Assembly: GCA_946885745.1 (NCBI GenBank)
Contig: CAMPGV010000029.1
Location: 1 to 10,882, forward strand
Length of the DNA stretch: 10,882 nt
Direction: 5' to 3'
Source of the DNA: an uncultured Candidatus Saccharibacteria bacterium
GTDB lineage: Bacteria; Patescibacteria; Saccharimonadia; Saccharimonadales; JAEWBQ01
Below the pieces are notes generated by a model. It had not been told where the DNA came from, searched no databases, and saw nothing but the letters and a program-made list of their open reading frames with translations. A program made the position numbers and the translations under genes. Shown here one piece after another: positions 6,093 to 10,882 of the stretch. Every line of letters starts with the position of its first letter. The first letter of the stretch is position 1.

Positions 6093-6147
6093 TTGCTAGT
6101 GAAGCGCCACATGATCTAGCCTTATTTAAGAGTGATAAGGTAATTCG

Positions 6148-9100
6148 GTGCAGCGACTACAGATCAAACCAACAGTACGATCAACATTTCAACAACAACC
6201 TCTCAAAATACGCATTACAGCATTGGGCTTGGCCTTCATCCTGCTCGTCAGCACCGCGCTTGGATTTATTGACGCATTTCGCACAGCCATGGCCGCCACT
6301 CCGGCCTATCGCCAAACTTCTCAAATCGGATCACCGCAAACGCTTCTCGCACCGTACTACTTCACGACGGATGATCAAAACAACTTCTACGTTGCCGATG
6401 GTGACAACTACGTCATTCGTAAGTTCAGTCCAACCGGCGACCTTCTCTTAAAGTTTGGTCCTGGTGACTGGTCAGATGTAGTCGGCGAGTTTGGCTGGGT
6501 ATCGGGCATTGATGTAAAGAGTAACGGCGAAATCTATGTCTCAGACGGCGACAATTACCGCATTAACGTATATTCCCCGACCGGCACCTACCTGCGCACG
6601 TTTGGCAGCCAGGGGAGTGTCAACCCCGGTGAGTTTGGTTACAATGGCCACGTCCGCTTCGCACCAAACGGTAACCTCTACGTTGCAGACGGCTCCCGGA
6701 TTCATGTTTTTGACAGTAACGACACCCCAATTGGCCAGTTCGGTACAGCCGGATCAGGGCCGGGACAACTCGGCTACATTGAAGACATTGCATTCGATAC
6801 CAACGGCGACATATATATGGCCGACAACAATAACGGCCGGATTACTGTTTTTGATAGTAGCTTGAATTACCTTCGGACTATCGGCCAGTACGCTGCCTAC
6901 CCTGCTGCTAATGCCGGCGATCTCTACTCACCTGGCGGCGTCGCGGTTACCAGTGACGGCTACGTCCTGGTCACCAGCACAAACACGGTCAAATGGTTCG
7001 ACAAAAACACTGGCGCCTACGTCAAACGGCTTGGCCTTGCCGATGCGTCAGAAAGCTTCGCCCCAGGTATCCCAAGCGGTGCACAAGATATCATTGTCTC
7101 AGCAGATGGCAATATCCACACGATCGAACCGTATATTTCACGTGTTCAAAGCTTTACATCTGATGGCACATATATTCGTCAGTTTGGCGACTACGGCACC
7201 GAACCAGGACAATTCTGGGGACCGCTAAGCGTTGACGTTGACCAATCTGATAACGTCTATATCGTCGACTCAGTCAATCATCGCATTCAAAAATATGACG
7301 ATAATCGCAATCTACTCTTCACGTTTGGTTCCGAAGGCACCGGCAATGGCCAGTTCCGCCGTCCACGAGACGTTGCAGTCAGTCCATTTAATGGCAACGT
7401 ATACGTCACCGAATGGACAAGTGGCCCCCAGTCGGCTCGGGTCCAAATCTTCGACCAAAGCGGCAACTATCTTGGCCAGTTTGGCTCACAAGGACAAGGT
7501 GATGGTCAATTTGCCAGCACAACCACGCTTGCCATCAGCCCTATCAACGGCAATGTCTACGTAAACGACGATGGTCATAATGGCGGCGGGCGCATTGAAG
7601 TTTTCAGCCCAACAGGTACTTTCCTGCGCAACTGGAATCCAATCCTCCCAATCAGTGACTACAGCGGCGCCACCGGCATTACCTTTGACAGCGCGGGTAA
7701 CGGCTACATGACCGCCGCCGGTTCTGGCTATATCTTTAAGTTCAACCCGTCCGAACAGCTTATCGCCACGCTTGGACAGCGTGCAGCCAGAGACGCTGGA
7801 GACGAAGGCTACGGTAGCTACGGAGAGATCCGCGTCGCCAGTAACGGCATGATATATGTCGCCCGTACAAGCGACCATTATATCCACGTTCTCGATAGCC
7901 AGGGTAAACGCGTTGCAAAGATCGGTAGTGCAGGCGATGGTCCGAACCAATTTGAGTGGGCACAGGACTTGGCGATCGATTCTCAAAACCGCCTCTATGT
8001 TGCCGACGACGGTAATAGTCGCGTGTCTATTTATACTGTAGATGCTAGCATCACTGGCCCGTCAGCTCCACGAAATGTCGTTGCGGCAAAATCCAACAAT
8101 CAAATCAATCTTAATTGGACCGCACCTGCCTCAAGTGGCAATGGTACGATTCGCGAATACCATATTGAAACCCTCATGCTCGACACCCATGCGCAGTGGG
8201 AAAGCCACACTGTCGTACCCGCGTCGCAAACCAGCCTGACACTATCAAACCTGCCAGCCGATCGCTATCAAATTCGTGTAACTGCTCGCAATGAAGCTGG
8301 TGATGGCACTCCTAGTGCAGTAAGTGGCGCCGTCCAACTAGCAAGCCCTCTGCGCTATGAAGGTGTTCATGAGCTTCCTCCTGGACAGGGGTATGTCGCC
8401 GGTTTTGGGCTATATAGCGACGGCTCATTTACTATCCCAAGCCGCGACCTTAGTACACGTTTTCAGTACGATACAGCGGGCGTCTTCACTGCCCGACTCG
8501 GTTCGCACGGCACCGGCGCGTCGCAGGCTCGCTTCTTTGGTGGCGCCGACACAGATGCCGCCGACAATCTATACGTCGCCGATCGATCAAATAACCGCAT
8601 TAACAAATACGCCAAAGACGGCAGTGTCATCGGCAATTACACCGGCGTCACAGCACCAGTAGGCCTAAGTGTTGATCGCACTAATGGTCACTACTATGTC
8701 ATCACCGGTACCGCAATCCGCAAATACACCCTTGCCGGCGTCTTTGTCTCTGTCTTCGCCCCTGCCGTAACGGCACCGCGCGCAATCGATGTCGCACCTG
8801 ACGGCACGATTTACGTCGCGCATCAGACCGGGGGTGTCGCGGAAGTTGCACGATACAATACCGCCGGCACTAAGCTGTCAGCCTTCCCGATTTCAGCTGT
8901 CTATGGCAATAGTGTCGGCAGCGTAGGGGTCTTTACTAACGGCGACGTCATCACCTCAGACACACAGGGAAGCACTGTTTCTGTCTATGCCAGCGACGGC
9001 ACACTCAAGGGTACACTCGGCTACTCAACCACTCCAAGCCCATTCGATGGCGGTGATCACTTTAACCGCTTCAATTCACCGGAAAATATCACGGTTATTA

Positions 9101-10437
9101 ATGATATCGCCTATGTGCCAGATAGTCGCAATGGCCGTGTAAATATGTACAGCCTCGCGCCCGCCGCCACCCAAACCCCACCATCAACACCCCAGGCAGT
9201 GGCAGGCGACACCTCTGTTGCTAATCAGATGCAAATCACCTGGGTCGCTCCAGCCGACGACGGCGGTTCGCCCGTCACCGAGTATACGCTCGAATATAAG
9301 CTCACTAGCGACAGCAACTGGATACCAGTCACCGTGACCTCTCCGACTACAAATCACACGCTGACAGGCTTAGCGGCTGACGACTATGATGTTCGTATCA
9401 GTGCGACAAACAGTACAGGCATAAGCGATAGTAGTACGCCGCTAACATTAACCGTCAACGGGCCTGGCGCACCTATCACCGCCCCATCAGCCCCGCAATC
9501 CGTCTCTGTCAACGATACCGCCCCAGGCACCCTTACCATCAACTGGCAAGCACCCGCGACTGACGGCGGTTCCGCAGTGACAGCGTATACACTGGAATAT
9601 AAAAAGTCGGACAGCCCAAGCTGGACAGGCGTTACGATCAGTGCACCGACGACAACGCATACTCTTAGTAACCTACCTGCCGGCACCTACGAAGTTCGCC
9701 TTAGCGCCACAAACAGTATCGGCAATAGCCCGACAACCACCCCGACAAGTGCAACAGTTACTAGTCCCGTAGTCCCGCCGTCACCTAGCCCCACCACACC
9801 ACCGCCGACGGGTACCGTTGTCACGCCACAACCATCTGGCGCTGCCTCAAGCGCAAACACCACAGGCAACACTCCGTCACCCACACCGGCCGCACCAGCC
9901 GATGAGTCTACAGGTGAGTCAACGCAGCAGCCTTCATCGGAGCAGAGCGTCGACGCCGTCGAGCAAACTGATCCGGGTGAAGTACTCATCACATGGCGCC
10001 CACCTGAAACTGGTGATCCCTCAAGCTATGCAATTGAGTACCGTGAGGCTTCGATTCCAGAAAGCAACACGACGACGCCATGGCAACAAGTTGCTACAGT
10101 GCCGGGCGGTCGCCAGAGTGCCACCATTTCACTACCAGCCGGCGATTTTGTTGTTCGTGTCGCAGCAATCTTTCCGGGCGAGGCAACGAGTCGCATTATC
10201 CTTGGTGTCGCTCGCATCTCCATCCCCGAGCGCCCAGCCGTCACCCCTGCGCAGCAGCCGGCAACCATTGCTCCTGCTTCGAGTTGGCCACTCTGGGCTT
10301 CAATCTGCATAGCCCTACTAACTCTTGCAGCTTTTATTCTCATTCCAATTTTCATCTGGAAACGAAAACGCAAGCAAGAACAAGCCCGCCTACGCCAAAC
10401 AAACCTGCCGCCACGCTGGCAAAATCCAAATCTTTAA
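6148..10437 (+). CDS. Giant surface-anchored NHL beta-propeller / fibronectin III protein
   Basis: This 1429-aa exported protein starts at GTG 6148, the most upstream start after an in-frame TAA at 6136 and the one giving a complete signal sequence. Residues 1-49 are a signal peptide: Arg/Lys-rich start, hydrophobic core ~23-41, likely cleavage after AMA (47-49). Then come twelve NHL-type blades (~57-632), an Fn3 domain (~637-731), six more blades (~738-1003), two similar Fn3 domains (~1011-1103, 1112-1205), a Pro/Ser/Thr-rich stalk (~1201-1268) and a diverged Fn3-like domain (~1269-1358). It ends in a membrane helix (~1380-1404) with a basic KRKRK stop-transfer and a 20-residue cytoplasmic tail. 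There is no LPXTG motif, so anchoring is by the helix rather than by sortase. Propellers and Fn3 suggest binding of proteins or glycans, perhaps host or partner-cell contact; this is inference. No catalytic motif is seen. Confidence 0.93.
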   Translation: MQRLQIKPTVRSTFQQQPLKIRITALGLAFILLVSTALGFIDAFRTAMAATPAYRQTSQIGSPQTLLAPYYFTTDDQNNFYVADGDNYVIRKFSPTGDLLLKFGPGDWSDVVGEFGWVSGIDVKSNGEIYVSDGDNYRINVYSPTGTYLRTFGSQGSVNPGEFGYNGHVRFAPNGNLYVADGSRIHVFDSNDTPIGQFGTAGSGPGQLGYIEDIAFDTNGDIYMADNNNGRITVFDSSLNYLRTIGQYAAYPAANAGDLYSPGGVAVTSDGYVLVTSTNTVKWFDKNTGAYVKRLGLADASESFAPGIPSGAQDIIVSADGNIHTIEPYISRVQSFTSDGTYIRQFGDYGTEPGQFWGPLSVDVDQSDNVYIVDSVNHRIQKYDDNRNLLFTFGSEGTGNGQFRRPRDVAVSPFNGNVYVTEWTSGPQSARVQIFDQSGNYLGQFGSQGQGDGQFASTTTLAISPINGNVYVNDDGHNGGGRIEVFSPTGTFLRNWNPILPISDYSGATGITFDSAGNGYMTAAGSGYIFKFNPSEQLIATLGQRAARDAGDEGYGSYGEIRVASNGMIYVARTSDHYIHVLDSQGKRVAKIGSAGDGPNQFEWAQDLAIDSQNRLYVADDGNSRVSIYTVDASITGPSAPRNVVAAKSNNQINLNWTAPASSGNGTIREYHIETLMLDTHAQWESHTVVPASQTSLTLSNLPADRYQIRVTARNEAGDGTPSAVSGAVQLASPLRYEGVHELPPGQGYVAGFGLYSDGSFTIPSRDLSTRFQYDTAGVFTARLGSHGTGASQARFFGGADTDAADNLYVADRSNNRINKYAKDGSVIGNYTGVTAPVGLSVDRTNGHYYVITGTAIRKYTLAGVFVSVFAPAVTAPRAIDVAPDGTIYVAHQTGGVAEVARYNTAGTKLSAFPISAVYGNSVGSVGVFTNGDVITSDTQGSTVSVYASDGTLKGTLGYSTTPSPFDGGDHFNRFNSPENITVINDIAYVPDSRNGRVNMYSLAPAATQTPPSTPQAVAGDTSVANQMQITWVAPADDGGSPVTEYTLEYKLTSDSNWIPVTVTSPTTNHTLTGLAADDYDVRISATNSTGISDSSTPLTLTVNGPGAPITAPSAPQSVSVNDTAPGTLTINWQAPATDGGSAVTAYTLEYKKSDSPSWTGVTISAPTTTHTLSNLPAGTYEVRLSATNSIGNSPTTTPTSATVTSPVVPPSPSPTTPPPTGTVVTPQPSGAASSANTTGNTPSPTPAAPADESTGESTQQPSSEQSVDAVEQTDPGEVLITWRPPETGDPSSYAIEYREASIPESNTTTPWQQVATVPGGRQSATISLPAGDFVVRVAAIFPGEATSRIILGVARISIPERPAVTPAQQPATIAPASSWPLWASICIALLTLAAFILIPIFIWKRKRKQEQARLRQTNLPPRWQNPNL
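6316..8043 (+). repeat. Twelve NHL-type blades (first propeller block)
   Basis: Residues ~57-632 hold twelve units of 40-50 residues with the pattern GQF...(I/V)AxxxxGxxYVADxxNxRIxxFxxxGxxxxxFG. Typical units start near residues 57, 113, 161, 205, 257, 307, 354, 401, 453, 503, 555 and 600. Blades 2, 4, 7 and 12 are closest to the NHL consensus (for example NRLYVADDGNSRVSIY, 614-629). Blades 5 and 10 are the most diverged. Twelve units would make two six-bladed propellers. Confidence 0.85.
8359..9156 (+). repeat. Six NHL-type blades (second propeller block)
   Basis: Residues ~738-1003 hold six more diverged units after the first Fn3 domain. The clearest are DNLYVADRSNNRINKY (806-821), GTIYVAHQTGGVAEVARY (886-903) and DIAYVPDSRNGRVNMY (986-1001). 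Six blades would close one further propeller, so the protein would carry 18 blades in total. Confidence 0.75.
9178..9762 (+). repeat. Tandem duplicated Fn3 domains
   Basis: Two adjacent fibronectin III domains (residues ~1011-1103 and ~1112-1205) align without gaps over their cores. By hand count 37 of 62 residues match between 1030-1091 and 1131-1192. Shared stretches include YTLEYK and SATNS. The Fn3 domain at 637-731 is much less alike, so these two look like a later internal duplication. Confidence 0.85.
9748..9951 (+). other. Pro/Ser/Thr-rich stalk region of the surface protein
   Basis: Residues ~1201-1268 are low-complexity and rich in Pro, Ser, Thr and Ala, with runs such as PSPSPTTPPPTGT (1211-1223). 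The second half turns acidic and Gln-rich. Such stretches act as extended spacers and are common sites of O-glycosylation. It holds the propeller part away from the membrane-proximal Fn3-like domain. Confidence 0.75.
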
Positions 10438-10449
10438 CCGTCACCTCTC

Positions 10450-10508
10450 TGTGATAATTGCCACACATTATTTGCCGTAAAGCTGCCACACTAGACAGTA
10501 CGAAAGGG
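10450..10508 (+). promoter_or_regulatory. Candidate promoter and Shine-Dalgarno of the CCA-adding enzyme gene
   Basis: TGTGATAAT (10450-10458) is an extended -10 with five of six consensus bases, giving a predicted start near 10465. AAAGGG (10503-10508) is a Shine-Dalgarno seven bases before ATG 10516. No clear -35 is seen. The 78-bp gap after the surface protein gene has no T-tailed hairpin. The 8-mer TGCCACAC occurs twice in the leader (10459-10466 and 10484-10491), meaning unknown. Confidence 0.4.
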
Positions 10509-10515
10509 TACTGAC

Positions 10516-10882
10516 ATGCAGCATTTCACTGCCAATCCTGAAGCTCTCGCCGTCCTCCACCAGGTCGGGCAAATCATAACGCCAGTCTATCTGGTTGGCG
10601 GCAGTGTGCGCGACTCCCTTTTGGGTCATCCGCCTCAAGATTACGATTTCACCACGCCACTCGACCCCGACGCCATCGAGGAAGCCGTGCGACGAGCAGG
10701 GAAGCGGCCCCACCTCATCGGCAAGCGCTATGGTACTGTCGGTTTCAAAGTTAACGAGCACTTCGTTGAAGTCACCACCTTCCGGACCGAAAAATACACC
10801 AAAGGTTCACGTAAGCCGCAGGTAGAGTTCACCCACGACCTCACCTACGATCTATCGCGGCGTGACTTTACTATCAACGCCA
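10516..10882 (+). CDS. cca: CCA-adding tRNA nucleotidyltransferase, N-terminal part (runs off the right edge)
   Basis: The first 122 residues of a class II CCA-adding enzyme / poly(A) polymerase family protein, translated by hand from ATG 10516. It builds or repairs the 3' CCA end of tRNAs in the cytoplasm. Seen are the nucleotidyltransferase motif VYLVGGSVRDSLLGHPPQDY (24-43) with the metal-binding pair Asp42 and Asp44, the strand VEVTTFRTEKY (84-94), and the RRDFTINA motif (115-122) at the window edge. The nucleotide-recognition and tRNA-binding parts lie outside, so CCA-adding versus A-adding specificity cannot be checked. The tRNA-Asn in this window already encodes CCA, so at least for that tRNA the enzyme would act in repair. 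The promoter is weak, and co-transcription with the surface protein gene is possible. Confidence 0.95.
   Translation, partial: MQHFTANPEALAVLHQVGQIITPVYLVGGSVRDSLLGHPPQDYDFTTPLDPDAIEEAVRRAGKRPHLIGKRYGTVGFKVNEHFVEVTTFRTEKYTKGSRKPQVEFTHDLTYDLSRRDFTINA

Noticed and set aside
7486..7986. 166-aa open frame on the minus strand
   Set aside because: It is antisense to NHL blades of the large surface protein. Its Val/Ala/Thr-rich periodic pattern mirrors the repeat on the other strand.
1..10882. CRISPR array, insertion sequence or toxin-antitoxin pair
   Set aside because: No evenly spaced identical repeats, no transposase motifs and no paired small genes with known toxin or antitoxin features were found.

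Overview
The window looks like a chromosomal piece of a small-genome bacterium, most likely of the Patescibacteria (CPR), with Saccharibacteria (TM7) as my best guess. This rests on the compact gene layout, the standalone OmdA-like domain, the protease-less LexA-type regulator and the type of surface-glycan genes. It is a judgement from gene content, not a marker-gene placement. The standard genetic code fits: the very glycine-rich 1429-aa protein has no in-frame TGA, which argues against code 25.

Layout. (1) 1-863, minus: the 5' part of a soluble PAS-HisKA sensor histidine kinase, running off the left edge. (2) 864-1650: a 179-bp divergent intergenic region, a small plus-strand OmdA/YdeI-like gene with a Cys-rich tail and its own terminator, then a 53-aa single-pass membrane protein. 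(3) 1650-3429, minus: an O-antigen-ligase-like polytopic protein, translationally coupled (8-bp overlap) to a LexA-type winged-helix protein without the S24 peptidase. Next comes tRNA-Asn(GTT), with its own promoter inside the 3' end of the lexA-like gene and its own intrinsic terminator. (4) 3430-3470: a 41-bp divergent promoter region. (5) 3471-6040, plus: a polyprenyl glycosylphosphotransferase overlapping by 1 bp a WbaZ-like GT4 glycosyltransferase. (6) 6148-10437, plus: a 1429-aa exported, C-terminally membrane-anchored protein with 18 NHL-type blades, four Fn3 or Fn3-like domains and a Pro/Ser/Thr-rich stalk, read from its own promoter. (7) 10516-10882, plus: the start of a CCA-adding tRNA nucleotidyltransferase.

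How it fits together. The phosphotransferase would load the first sugar-phosphate on a lipid carrier, the GT4 enzyme would extend it, and the ligase-family protein would polymerise it or transfer it to an acceptor. The giant beta-propeller/Fn3 protein next door is a candidate adhesin or scaffold, and its Ser/Thr/Pro stalk is a possible glycan acceptor (inference). The protease-less LexA-like protein, encoded overlapping the ligase and beside a very tight divergent promoter, is the obvious candidate local regulator.

A consistent expression pattern is visible. Genes at the start of a transcription unit often have a -10 hexamer only about 6-12 bp before the start codon and no Shine-Dalgarno, which suggests leaderless mRNAs. 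Genes inside operons or behind a real 5' UTR carry Shine-Dalgarno sequences.
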